Shown in pieces: positions 1-8,630 of a stretch of DNA of 37,051 nt. How positions within the stretch are numbered: the first letter of the stretch is position 1; every line of letters begins with the position of its first letter. This DNA is from an uncultured Porphyromonadaceae bacterium. GTDB taxonomy: Bacteria > Bacteroidota > Bacteroidia > Bacteroidales > Muribaculaceae. Location of the stretch: contig CAMWIM010000018.1 in the NCBI GenBank assembly GCA_947174335.1, forward strand, positions 1 to 37,051, read 5' to 3'. The position numbers were made by a program, and so were the translations under genes. A model generated the notes under the pieces. It was not told where the DNA came from. It saw nothing but the letters and a program-made list of their open reading frames with translations, and did no database searches.

Positions 1-3
1 AAA

Positions 4-1131
4 ATGCACTATTTCATATCAGCCGGTGAAGCATCGGGCGACCTTCATGCCGCCGACTTAATCAAAGAGCTAAAGGCTGCCGACCCTGATGCGTCGTTCA
101 CTTTTCTCGGTGGAGACAAGATGGCAGAAGCTTCGGGGCGAGGTCCGCTTATCCATTATCGCGAAATGGCTTACATGGGTTTTGTAAATGTGGCGATGAA
201 CTTAAAAAAAGTTCTCACAAACCTTTCAACAGCCCAAAATGCGTTGATTGCAGTCAAGCCTGATTGTCTCATTTTGGTTGACTATCCATCGTTCAACTTG
301 CGACTTGCCGAGACCGCATATAATCGCAAGATACCGGTTTATTACTATATTTCGCCAAAGGTATGGGCGTGGAAAGAGAACCGCGTCAAGACCATGAAAC
401 GCTTGATTAGACGTATCTTTTCGATTTTGCCCTTTGAAACCGCCTATTTTGCCAAGAAAGGCATCGATGTGAAATATGTCGGCAACCCAAGTCTTCACGA
501 AGTTGACCGTAAACTTGCAAAGTTACCTTCTGAAACTGAATTTCGGCAGTCGTACGGGCTCGGTTCGCAAAAGATAATCGCCCTTTTGCCGGGTAGCCGT
601 GTAGGCGAGATAAAGGACAATTTGCCAATCATGGCACGTGCTGTGGCAAATATAACAGATTATCAGCCGGTTATCGCAGCATCGCCGGCAATTGACACAG
701 AGTTGTATCATACGCTCGCACCGAGCATCAAATTCATTTCTAACGCGACATTTGAGTTACTCGCATTTGCTCGCGCAGCGGTTGTGACAAGCGGAACAGC
801 AACCCTTGAGGCTGCTCTTATCGGTACTCCACAAATCGCAGTCTATCGCTCGGTAGGGTCAAAAATTGCGTATGGTATTTTTGAGCGCATTCTCAAAATC
901 GATTATGTCACACTCCCCAACCTCATAATGAACAAGGAAATTATTCCTGAATTGTTGATGCATCACTGTACGCCGCAAGCTATTCAATCATATCTTGCTC
1001 CGCTTCTTGGCGACACTCCGATGCGAAAAAAAATGATTGAGAACTACACCGAAATGAGAAGACGACTCGGAGTCTCAGACCCGGCAAAAGAAGCTGCAAC
1101 AACAATAGTCAACGACTTGAAAAATAAATAA
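4..1131 (+). CDS. lpxB: Lipid-A-disaccharide synthase
   Basis: This GT19-family enzyme condenses UDP-2,3-diacylglucosamine with lipid X to make the disaccharide core of lipid A, at the cytoplasmic face of the inner membrane. The 375-aa length is normal for the family. Visible family motifs are SAGEASGDLH near residue 6, VGNPSLHEV near 160, LLPGSRVGEI near 193 and SGTATLEAAL near 265. The gene is complete, but only three bases precede its ATG, so its promoter and upstream partner are outside the window. The next gene begins 2 bases after its stop, so the two are probably co-transcribed. Confidence 0.97.
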   Translation: MHYFISAGEASGDLHAADLIKELKAADPDASFTFLGGDKMAEASGRGPLIHYREMAYMGFVNVAMNLKKVLTNLSTAQNALIAVKPDCLILVDYPSFNLRLAETAYNRKIPVYYYISPKVWAWKENRVKTMKRLIRRIFSILPFETAYFAKKGIDVKYVGNPSLHEVDRKLAKLPSETEFRQSYGLGSQKIIALLPGSRVGEIKDNLPIMARAVANITDYQPVIAASPAIDTELYHTLAPSIKFISNATFELLAFARAAVVTSGTATLEAALIGTPQIAVYRSVGSKIAYGIFERILKIDYVTLPNLIMNKEIIPELLMHHCTPQAIQSYLAPLLGDTPMRKKMIENYTEMRRRLGVSDPAKEAATTIVNDLKNK

Positions 1132-1133
1132 CC

Positions 1134-1628
1134 GTGCCCCGGCAATCTGATAAAAGTCCAATCACACCGCTGAATCTCCCGACCGCCCAACTTCAGCTTA
1201 GTCGCTCTGATAAGGGCGACATTGTTGTGTTTGACCCATTGCGAAAGAAAAATGTGATACTCACACCAGAAGAATGGGTGCGCCAGAACTTTGTATCATA
1301 TTTGACTAATAATCTCGGTTATCCTCAATCACTTATGGCAAACGAGACTGCCATTACACTCAACGATACCCGTCGCCGATGTGATACGGTTGTCTATGAT
1401 CTCCACGCCAAACCGATGGTGATTGTTGAATACAAAGCTCCTGAAATCAATATTACACAAGAGGTATTTGACCAAATTGTGCGATATAATATGGTTCTTC
1501 ATGCTCGTTGTCTGATTGTTTCCAACGGATTGTCGCATTACTGCTGCATCATCGACTACAACAACTTAACCTATAAGTTTTTGAAAGAAGTACCGACATT
1601 TGCCCAACTCACCACCGATAACAAATGA
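1134..1628 (+). CDS. Orphan HsdR N-terminal-like (PD-(D/E)XK fold) protein
   Basis: A 164-aa protein resembling the stand-alone 'type I restriction enzyme R N-terminal' domain family (HSDR_N_2). The nuclease-fold pattern is visible: Glu46/47 in an N-terminal helix (PEEWVR), Asp84 in RRCDTVVYD, then Glu99-x-Lys101 in VIVEYKAPE. No helicase/translocase domain, methylase or specificity subunit is nearby, so it is not part of a recognisable restriction system here. The start is GTG at 1134, two bases after the lpxB stop; the next in-frame Met is residue 68, which would remove part of the fold. Its stop overlaps the MATE start (ATGA). Function unknown; a DNA-binding or nuclease role is inference. 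Confidence 0.8.
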   Translation: MPRQSDKSPITPLNLPTAQLQLSRSDKGDIVVFDPLRKKNVILTPEEWVRQNFVSYLTNNLGYPQSLMANETAITLNDTRRRCDTVVYDLHAKPMVIVEYKAPEINITQEVFDQIVRYNMVLHARCLIVSNGLSHYCCIIDYNNLTYKFLKEVPTFAQLTTDNK

Positions 1629-2959
1629 ATCTTCTAAACAAATATCTGACAGATTATAAATCAATTATTAGGCTCGGTCTGCCAATCCTTATCGGACAGC
1701 TCGGCATGATTGTCGTTGGTTTTGCCGACAATATCATGCTCGGACGATATTCAACCGAAGCACTGGCATCAGCTTCGTTTGTCAACAATATGTTTAACGT
1801 TGCCATCTTTGCCTGCATGGGATTTACCTATGGTCTCACTCCCATCGTCGCATCACTGTTCTCTCGCGGGAAACATCATGAAATCGGATCGAACGTAAGA
1901 GTAGGACTGATTTTTAATATCATATTTGCAAGTATCGTCACATTAATTATGTCGATAATATATTGCAACATCGAGCGTATGGGACAACCCGAAGAACTGA
2001 TTCCGCTTATTAAACCTTATTTCTTGATATATCTCGCCGGTGTCATCCCCGTAACTGTTTTTTCGGTCTTCTCACAATGGAGCTACGGCATAACAAACAC
2101 ACGGATGCCCATGTGGATCATACTCGCCGGGAATGTATTGAACGTTATCGGTAACTATATGTTGATTTACGGTCACTGGGGTATGCCTGAAATGGGACTT
2201 ATCGGCGCAGGAAGCTCTACTCTATTCTCACGCCTGTTTTGTGTAATTGTGATTCTCGCTATATTTTTCTTCAGGAAAAGATACATTGTTTATGCCGAAG
2301 GATTTCGTCACGGCACTATTAAACCGGGGTTGATTTCAAAAATCAACCGAACTTCATGGCCTGTCGCAATGCAAATGACTATGGAATCGGGATCATTTAC
2401 CTTCGCTGCAATCGTTGCAGGATGGCTTGGGGCAATCGAACTTGCATCGTTTCAAGTAACAGTTATTATCGGGACACTCGGATTTTGTATCTATTACAGC
2501 ATCGGTGCGGCAGTGAGTGTACTTGTCGCCAACGAAGCCGGTAAATCAGACCGAAAAGCGATGCGCCGAGTTGGTTTTGCAGGGTATCATGTCATTTTGT
2601 TGTGTGCTATATGTTCGTCAACCCTCTTTATAGTGCTTGGCGAATCACTCATACATATTTTTACTGAAGATATCCGAGTGATTACAACTACTATCGGAAT
2701 TATCGGACCACTTGTGCTATACCAACTTGCCGACGCAACGCAAATAAATTTTGCCAACGCACTGAGAGGTACGTCAAAGGTTATGCCAATGTTATGGATT
2801 GCGTTTATCAGCTACATCGTTCTCGGAGCACCTGCGACATATATTCTCGCCATCCCTGCCGGACTGGGAATGTTTGGTCTGATTCTCAGTTTTTCGGTAT
2901 CACTATTTGTCGCAGCAGCCGGATTCCTTTTCTTCTTCCTCCGCTCTACCAGAAGCTAA
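1625..2959 (+). CDS. MATE family multidrug/metabolite antiporter
   Basis: A 444-aa, roughly 12-helix inner-membrane protein. The MATE pattern shows in the N-terminal half (LGLPILIGQLGMIVVGFADN, then LGRYSTEALASASFVNNM) and is echoed in the second half (TSWPVAMQMTMESGSFTFAA; GAIELASFQV). MATE proteins export cationic drugs or metabolites in exchange for Na+ or H+; coupling to Na+ would fit a cell with Na+-NQR next door, but this is inference. Its ATG overlaps the previous stop, suggesting translational coupling. Its last 57 bases overlap the 3' end of the convergent flippase-like gene. Confidence 0.95.
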   Translation: MNLLNKYLTDYKSIIRLGLPILIGQLGMIVVGFADNIMLGRYSTEALASASFVNNMFNVAIFACMGFTYGLTPIVASLFSRGKHHEIGSNVRVGLIFNIIFASIVTLIMSIIYCNIERMGQPEELIPLIKPYFLIYLAGVIPVTVFSVFSQWSYGITNTRMPMWIILAGNVLNVIGNYMLIYGHWGMPEMGLIGAGSSTLFSRLFCVIVILAIFFFRKRYIVYAEGFRHGTIKPGLISKINRTSWPVAMQMTMESGSFTFAAIVAGWLGAIELASFQVTVIIGTLGFCIYYSIGAAVSVLVANEAGKSDRKAMRRVGFAGYHVILLCAICSSTLFIVLGESLIHIFTEDIRVITTTIGIIGPLVLYQLADATQINFANALRGTSKVMPMLWIAFISYIVLGAPATYILAIPAGLGMFGLILSFSVSLFVAAAGFLFFFLRSTRS

Positions 2960-4018
2960 ATGGGTGTGTTTCTTTCCGAGGGCTATCATTGTAAAGGTGA
3001 AGATGCCGAGGAGAATCAACAGCAGAGTTTGAGCACCCATCACCAAATTGCTGAAAGCTGTCGCATTCATACGGAACATCTCGGCTCCCGCCTGACACAA
3101 ACCGGCAGGCATGTATATCGTCATACCGAATATCACAGCAATTTGCCACGGTCCTATTCCGCCATTTGACGGAATTGCCATTGCAATACTTGACAAAACG
3201 AAACAAACGAGAGCGACAATCGGTCCATTAGCCACCAACAGCTCGCGTGAAAACGGGAATGCATAGAAACAGACATATAACTGCAAAAAATAGAATCCCC
3301 ACAGAGCGAGTGTCAGAAATAACCATTTTGCTTTATGAGGCATCTTGACTATCACAGCAAAGCCTTGCCACAATTCATGAATTATTGTTCTAATTTTCAC
3401 CATTATGACATTTTTGCTGTTAGACTTCAATAAATAAATTACGACACCTAACATCAAAAATACTGCGCACCAAACCCATGGAGACGTGAGCAAACTGCGC
3501 ATTCCCTCATATACCTCGGGATATTTCTGCAAAAAAGCCATAATCGCCGGTGTCGCAAGAAAAAAAGTAACGACTGTCATTGTCAAAACAGTCAATGTAT
3601 CAAACATTCGTTCACATATCATAGAGCCGAATATTGTAGCAAACGGTTTATCGCTGCGATGAGCTACATATCCCGAACGCCAGACTTCGCCAAGTCGAGG
3701 AAACACAAGATTGACAGCGTATGTTCCGAATACACTTAGTGTTAAATACCACAACGAAACATGACAGCCGAGTGCTTCAAGCTGAATTTTCCATCGGGCG
3801 GCTCTGACTACATGAGAAAAAATACTGATTGCAAGGGCTAACAAAATCCACCTGAAATTACAATCGCGCTTGATTATCGCAATCATCTCCTTGAAATCAA
3901 TACCGGTAAAGAGCATGTAGCACAACCCGACCGTTATCACCAACGGAATCACAATTTTCAGGATTGTCAGCAATATCGATTTCTTTTTCTTAACGACTGT
4001 ATTATCGTGGATACTCAT
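2903..4018 (-). CDS. UPF0104 / LPG-synthase-TM family flippase-like membrane protein
   Basis: A 371-aa polytopic protein of the lysylphosphatidylglycerol synthase transmembrane family (PF03706/UPF0104, AglD-like). Family signatures are RAARWKIQLEALG near residue 68, FPRLGEVWRSGYVA near 108, ICERMFDTLTVL near 135 and SNGGIGPWQIAV near 282. Members are thought to move or modify lipid-linked intermediates; the substrate here cannot be read from sequence. The tail (EEEEKES, then GCCDK) is charged and cytosolic-looking. It lies downstream of the nqrF terminator and so probably uses its own promoter in the 45 bases before it, although no clear TAnnTTTG box was seen there. The 3' end overlaps the MATE gene antisense. 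Confidence 0.9.
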   Translation of the reverse strand: MSIHDNTVVKKKKSILLTILKIVIPLVITVGLCYMLFTGIDFKEMIAIIKRDCNFRWILLALAISIFSHVVRAARWKIQLEALGCHVSLWYLTLSVFGTYAVNLVFPRLGEVWRSGYVAHRSDKPFATIFGSMICERMFDTLTVLTMTVVTFFLATPAIMAFLQKYPEVYEGMRSLLTSPWVWCAVFLMLGVVIYLLKSNSKNVIMVKIRTIIHELWQGFAVIVKMPHKAKWLFLTLALWGFYFLQLYVCFYAFPFSRELLVANGPIVALVCFVLSSIAMAIPSNGGIGPWQIAVIFGMTIYMPAGLCQAGAEMFRMNATAFSNLVMGAQTLLLILLGIFTFTMIALGKKHTHLASGRAEEEEKESGCCDK

Positions 4019-4063
4019 TATTATATTATTAAATTAATATGCCGGCAGAATGTCCCTAAAGGG

Positions 4064-4100
4064 TATAAAAAGACGCTATGCCAACTTTGACATAGCGTCT
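4064..4100 (-). terminator. Intrinsic terminator of the nqr operon
   Basis: A perfect 10-bp stem (AGACGCTATG at 4071-4080 pairing with CATAGCGTCT at 4091-4100) with a 10-base loop. On the minus strand it is followed directly by a run of five T (plus-strand A at 4067-4071). It begins 6 bases after the nqrF stop, the expected position for ending nqrABCDEF transcription. Confidence 0.9.
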
Positions 4101-4106
4101 GAATTA

Positions 4107-5384
4107 TCATCCTCCAAAATTATCGTAATGTATGTTTTCGGGATCAACGCCGAGAGAATCAAGCATCTTGTTGACTGCCGCACTCATCGGACCGGGACCA
4201 CACATATAATATTCTATATCTTCAGGAGCTTCATGATTCTTGAGATATGTATCATAAATAACCTGATGAACAAATCCGGGAGTATATTTCACGCCTGCCG
4301 CATCGGCTGCCGGGTCGGGTCGGTCGAGTGCAAGGTGGAAATGGAAATTGGGAAATTCTTTCTCCAACTCAAGGAAATCATTCAGATAGAACACCTCGTT
4401 GAGTGCGCGCGCACCATAGAAGTAGTGCATTTCGCGATCAGTTGTATGGAGCGTCTTGGTCATGTGCATAATTTGAGCACGCAACGGAGCCATACCTGCA
4501 CCACCACCAATCCACATCATCTCAGCCTTGGAGTTGAAATTCGGGTGGAAGTCGCCGTAGGGTCCGCTCATGCGCACCTTGTCGCCCGGTTTGAGTGTGA
4601 AAATATAGCTTGACGCAATACCGGGCATAACGTCCATAAATCCGACTTGAGGTTTTGGTTTAAACGGAGGTGTCGCGATACGCACAGTCAGCATAATACG
4701 GTCGCCTTCCGCAGGATAGTTTGCCATTGAATAGGCACGAACTGTAGTTTCGGAATTTTTACAAGCGAGAGTAAACAATCCGAATTTTTCCCATGAAGGT
4801 AAATATTCATCACCGATTAGAGCTTTGTCAATATCGCGGTCATAACTCATTTCATAAGGTGGAATCTTAATCTGAGCGTATGAACCGGGAATAAAGTTCA
4901 TGTGTTCGCCCGGAGGCAATGCAACGATGAATTCCTTGATAAATGTAGCAACGTTTTTATTCGAGATAACTTCACATTCCCATTCTTTGATATCGAGAAC
5001 TGATTCAGGAACACCGATTTTCATGTTATCCTTAACTTTTACCTGACACGCAAGACGCCAGTCATCTTTTATCTCTTTGCGTGTGAAGTGGACGGTTTCA
5101 GTAGGCAAAATCTCGCCTCCACCTTCAAAAACCTGCACTTTGCATTGTCCGCAACTGCCTTTTCCGCCACATGCCGACGGAAGGAAAACATTAGCATCAG
5201 CCATTGTCGAAAGGAGCGACTTGCCCGAACGAGCCTCGACATTTTTCTTTCCGTTGAGTGTGATGTCAACCATACCCGACTTAACAAGATAACGCTTTGC
5301 CAAAAGCAATATTGCAACAAGCAACAGAGTGATAATCAAAAAGATTGCCACACTACTTACCAGCGTCAAAGTCGATGTTGTCAT
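4107..5384 (-). CDS. nqrF: Na+-translocating NADH:quinone reductase subunit F
   Basis: The NADH-oxidising subunit of Na+-NQR. It takes electrons from NADH to FAD and a 2Fe-2S centre at the cytoplasmic face. Visible parts are an N-terminal membrane anchor, a ferredoxin domain with Cys72, Cys78, Cys81 and Cys113 (ACGGKGSCGQC and LACQV), the FAD motif RAYSMANYP, and NAD-binding GGGAGMAPLR and YMCGPGPMSAAV. The frame is open to an ATG at 5420 (437 aa), but the ATG at 5384 gives 425 aa, a typical length, puts the cysteines close to their positions in Vibrio NqrF, and is preceded by an A-rich leader. I therefore prefer 5384; 5420 is possible. Last gene of the operon. Confidence 0.97.
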   Translation of the reverse strand: MTTSTLTLVSSVAIFLIITLLLVAILLLAKRYLVKSGMVDITLNGKKNVEARSGKSLLSTMADANVFLPSACGGKGSCGQCKVQVFEGGGEILPTETVHFTRKEIKDDWRLACQVKVKDNMKIGVPESVLDIKEWECEVISNKNVATFIKEFIVALPPGEHMNFIPGSYAQIKIPPYEMSYDRDIDKALIGDEYLPSWEKFGLFTLACKNSETTVRAYSMANYPAEGDRIMLTVRIATPPFKPKPQVGFMDVMPGIASSYIFTLKPGDKVRMSGPYGDFHPNFNSKAEMMWIGGGAGMAPLRAQIMHMTKTLHTTDREMHYFYGARALNEVFYLNDFLELEKEFPNFHFHLALDRPDPAADAAGVKYTPGFVHQVIYDTYLKNHEAPEDIEYYMCGPGPMSAAVNKMLDSLGVDPENIHYDNFGG

Positions 5385-5425
5385 TGTTGTTAATATGAGT
5401 GAGTGTATCATTACTGTCAACTTTT

Positions 5426-6043
5426 TTAGATTTTAATACCGAGGAAGCTCATAAAAGCAATTCCCATCAACGCTGTGATGATAAATGTAATACCGATTCC
5501 GCGAAGGGGCTTGGGAACATTTGAATATGAAGAAACACGTTCACGTATAGCAGCAATTGCAGTGATAGCAAGCAACCAACCAAGTCCCCAGCCGGCACCG
5601 GCGCAGGTAGCAGTCCAAACACTACCGAAGTCGCGTTGCTGCATGAAGAGCGATCCACCAAGAATTGCACAGTTCACGGCAATCAACGGAAGGAATATAC
5701 CGAGTGACGCATATAGCGACGGGCTGTATTTTTCAACGACCATCTCAACGAGTTGGGTCATTGAAGCAATTACTGCAATAAACATGATAAGCGACAAAAA
5801 GCTCAAGTCAACGTCGGCAAATTCAGGTCCGAGCCATGCCAATGCACCGGCTCTCAAGACGTATGTTTCGAGAAGATAGTTGACCGGCAATGAGATTATG
5901 AGCATAAAAGTTACCGCAATTCCGAGTCCAAACGCTGTCTTCACATTTTTAGAAACCGCCAGGAACGAACACATGCCCAGAAAGTAGGCAAAAATCATAT
6001 TGTCGACAAAAATCGAGCGAATGAAAAGATTTAAATTTTCCAT
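5426..6043 (-). CDS. nqrE: Na+-NQR subunit E
   Basis: A 205-aa integral membrane subunit with about six helices, homologous to NqrD and RnfA/E. Cys25 (FLGMCSFLAV) and a second Cys in AVNCAILGG match the conserved cysteines that, in solved NQR structures, coordinate an iron-sulfur cluster between NqrD and NqrE within the membrane. Charge patterns such as SKNVKTAFG are typical. It follows nqrD after 22 bases and precedes nqrF. Confidence 0.97.
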   Translation of the reverse strand: MENLNLFIRSIFVDNMIFAYFLGMCSFLAVSKNVKTAFGLGIAVTFMLIISLPVNYLLETYVLRAGALAWLGPEFADVDLSFLSLIMFIAVIASMTQLVEMVVEKYSPSLYASLGIFLPLIAVNCAILGGSLFMQQRDFGSVWTATCAGAGWGLGWLLAITAIAAIRERVSSYSNVPKPLRGIGITFIITALMGIAFMSFLGIKI

Positions 6044-6065
6044 CGTTAATGAGTTTATTTACGGT

Positions 6066-6689
6066 TTATTCTTGGAGGTCTTTATTATATGAACGGTGAA
6101 CCCAAATGATGCACGCAACAACGATGAGTGCCATCGGGGGTAGAATCATCAAGCCGTTGTTGACATATCCGTGGTCATAACACCATTGTGGAACAACCTG
6201 ATAGCCTAACAATGTTCCACTACCAAGCAATTCACGGAAAAATCCGACAATCACAAGTATAATGGTGTAACCGATACCATTTCCTATGCCGTCAAGGAAA
6301 GAGGGCCATGGACGGTTTGCCATTGCGAAAGCTTCAAGGCGACCCATCAAAATACAGTTTGTAATGATTAGTCCGATGAAGACCGACAGCTGTTTAGAAA
6401 CATCGTAGGCAAACGCTTCGAGCAACTGGCTGACAATTACCACAAGTCCTGCTACGACTACGAGCTGAACAATGATGCGTATATTTGTAGGGATTGTATT
6501 TCGTATTAATGAAATAATCACATTAGAAAATGCGAGAACGGCAATCACCGACATTCCCATCACCAAAGCCGGCTCAAGTTTTGCCGTAACCGCAAGTACA
6601 GAGCAAATACCAAGAACCTGAACAACTACAGGATTATTTTTTGAAAGCGGATTGAAAATTACGCTTCGATTATTTACTTTTTCTGCCAT
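6066..6689 (-). CDS. nqrD: Na+-NQR subunit D
   Basis: A 207-aa, six-helix membrane subunit paired with NqrE. Cys29 (VLGICSVLAVTAKL) and the Cys in ITNCILMGRLEAFA correspond to the pair that binds the intramembrane iron-sulfur centre together with NqrE. The sequence GNGIGYTIILVIVGFFREL is a hallmark of the NqrD/RnfE family. It starts 3 bases after the nqrC stop, so the two are probably translationally coupled. Confidence 0.97.
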   Translation of the reverse strand: MAEKVNNRSVIFNPLSKNNPVVVQVLGICSVLAVTAKLEPALVMGMSVIAVLAFSNVIISLIRNTIPTNIRIIVQLVVVAGLVVIVSQLLEAFAYDVSKQLSVFIGLIITNCILMGRLEAFAMANRPWPSFLDGIGNGIGYTIILVIVGFFRELLGSGTLLGYQVVPQWCYDHGYVNNGLMILPPMALIVVACIIWVHRSYNKDLQE

Positions 6690-6692
6690 AAC

Positions 6693-7397
6693 TTATTTGT
6701 TTGAGCGGAGTTTTTCCAAATAGTTTTTATAAGGTTTGAGACACTCGTCAAGCATCGCACCGACACCCTTGCTTGTGATTGTACCACCCGAAATACCGTT
6801 GACATAATCTTCGTCACCGGTGGGTGCCAATCCGGCTTTAACAACCGCAATCGGTAGGAATCTGTCACCCTTGAACAACTCTTTATCACGGAATTCTGAG
6901 CGGAAAGCATCTTTTGTTATCTCAGCACCAAGTCCGGGAGTTTCGCCCTGATGATCAAAGAATGCTCCATAAACAGTCGAAGCGTCATCATTCAGCGAAA
7001 TGTAGCCCCAAATCGGTCCCCACAATCCTTGTCCGTAGAGCGGAATTATATACTTGGTCGAACCGTCAATTGAACATATATATAAAGGTAACTGACGCTG
7101 GTCGGCAGCTACTTTTACCTGTTGAACCATATTGATTGAAAAAGCATCAGAGCCTATCGAGTCGCCCTGAGCGTTAACAACGACCTGTCCGGTTATATAT
7201 TTATCAAACTCTTCAGTCAATTCTGCAGGATTGGCTGTAATGTTTACCGATGACAAAATTTGGCGTCGTTTATCGTTATCGGCATTTGCCTGCTGACGAT
7301 CTTTAAGCGACATAGCTGTAAATGCAAGAGCCGCTCCGACTACAACGACCAGCACGACGATGTAGACAATTGTATAGATATTGCTTTGCTTATTCAT
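6693..7397 (-). CDS. nqrC: Na+-NQR subunit C (covalent FMN)
   Basis: A 234-aa subunit with one N-terminal membrane helix (about residues 8-28) and a periplasmic FMN-binding domain. The flavinylation site is in NGISGGTITS (residues 200-209), Thr206 being the expected FMN attachment point installed by ApbE. Compared with the general ApbE target Dxx(S/T)GAT, the leading Asp is Asn200 and the Ala is Gly. WGPIWGY and GETPGLGAE are also NqrC/RnfG family motifs. No apbE gene is in the window. Confidence 0.96.
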   Translation of the reverse strand: MNKQSNIYTIVYIVVLVVVVGAALAFTAMSLKDRQQANADNDKRRQILSSVNITANPAELTEEFDKYITGQVVVNAQGDSIGSDAFSINMVQQVKVAADQRQLPLYICSIDGSTKYIIPLYGQGLWGPIWGYISLNDDASTVYGAFFDHQGETPGLGAEITKDAFRSEFRDKELFKGDRFLPIAVVKAGLAPTGDEDYVNGISGGTITSKGVGAMLDECLKPYKNYLEKLRSNK

Positions 7398-7402
7398 CTT
7401 TT

Positions 7403-8599
7403 TCAGGCTTTGATTCGTTTTAGACGTCGGTTAATATTTGCCTGCACCACACAATAGTCAATCAAAGGTGCAAACACGTTCATGAGCAAAACGGCGAGCA
7501 TTGCTCCTTCGGGGTAACCCGAGTTGTAATTTCTGATTAGAATCGCTATCACTCCGACAAGGAAGCCGTAGATATATTTTCCGACAGTTGTACGGGCGGC
7601 AGTCACAGGGTCGGTTGCCATAAACACTGCGGCAAAGGCAAAACCTCCGAGACAAAGTTGCTCACCGACACTTAGGAATGATGCCGGATAAGTTGCGGTT
7701 GCAGTCCAGTTGGCAATCAGTGACATCACAACTCCACCTACAAATACTGACACGATGATGCGCCAGTCGGCAATGCCGGTTGAGAGCAGAATCAGAGCAC
7801 CGACAAGTATGCAGAGGGTTGAGGTCTCGCCAAAAGAACCGGGAATCAAGCCGAGGAACATATCCCAAAGAGTTGTCACCTCGCCATTGATATTTACAAT
7901 TTGTGTAGCTCCGGTTGCGGTCGCTATCTGACCGAGTGGAGTAGCTCCGGTGAATGTATCGGGCAAATTAAATCCGAGACCGAGAATTGAGTCTCGACCG
8001 ATAAATACCATATCGCCACTCATGCTTGCCGGATAGGCGAAGAACAAGAAAGCGCGGGTAATCAAGGCGATGTTGACAATGTTATATCCTGTTCCGCCAA
8101 ACACTTCCTTGGCAAAAATCACCGAAAAAGCTGTTGCAACGGCGAGCATCCAGAGCGGTGTTTCGATCGGGCAAATCATCGGAATAAGGATACCGGTTAC
8201 AAGGAATCCCTCCTGAATTTCTTCGCCACGCCACTGAGCGACGATGAACTCAATACCGAGACCCACAACATAAGTCACGACAATCGCCGGGAGGATTGAA
8301 AAGAATCCGTATCCCATCAACTGCCAGAACGGAAACTCGGTTTGACCGGCAGCCAGCCAGTTTTGATAACCGGCGTTGTACATACCCATCAATAAACAAG
8401 GCATCAAAGCCAAAACAACAATAATCATTGTTCGCTTTGAATCACGGCTGTCATGAATGTGGACTCCCGACTTTGATGTTTCGTTTGGGGTAAACAAGAA
8501 GGTTTCAAATCCATCAAAGACCGATTGGAAAGCGTGAAGTTTTCCTCCCGGCTCAAACTGAGGTTTGATTTTATCGAGATATTTTTTTAGAGATTTCAC
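7403..8599 (-). CDS. nqrB: Na+-NQR subunit B (covalent FMN, Na+ path)
   Basis: A 398-aa membrane subunit with about ten helices that carries covalent FMN, binds riboflavin/quinone and forms part of the Na+ channel. The flavinylation motif DTFTGAT (residues 214-220) is intact, with Thr220 as the acceptor. Other family segments are HDSRDSKRTM near 49, ETPLWMLAVATAF near 146 and KEVFGGTGYNIVN near 164. It begins 31 bases after nqrA and ends 5 bases before nqrC. Confidence 0.97.
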   Translation of the reverse strand: MKSLKKYLDKIKPQFEPGGKLHAFQSVFDGFETFLFTPNETSKSGVHIHDSRDSKRTMIIVVLALMPCLLMGMYNAGYQNWLAAGQTEFPFWQLMGYGFFSILPAIVVTYVVGLGIEFIVAQWRGEEIQEGFLVTGILIPMICPIETPLWMLAVATAFSVIFAKEVFGGTGYNIVNIALITRAFLFFAYPASMSGDMVFIGRDSILGLGFNLPDTFTGATPLGQIATATGATQIVNINGEVTTLWDMFLGLIPGSFGETSTLCILVGALILLSTGIADWRIIVSVFVGGVVMSLIANWTATATYPASFLSVGEQLCLGGFAFAAVFMATDPVTAARTTVGKYIYGFLVGVIAILIRNYNSGYPEGAMLAVLLMNVFAPLIDYCVVQANINRRLKRIKA

Positions 8600-8630
8600 T
8601 ATTTTGTATGCTTTAATGTGACATTATTGG

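Noticed and set aside
4050-4613. 187-codon + strand frame antisense to nqrF
   Set aside because: It is a shadow of the strongly conserved nqrF coding frame and crosses the nqr terminator.
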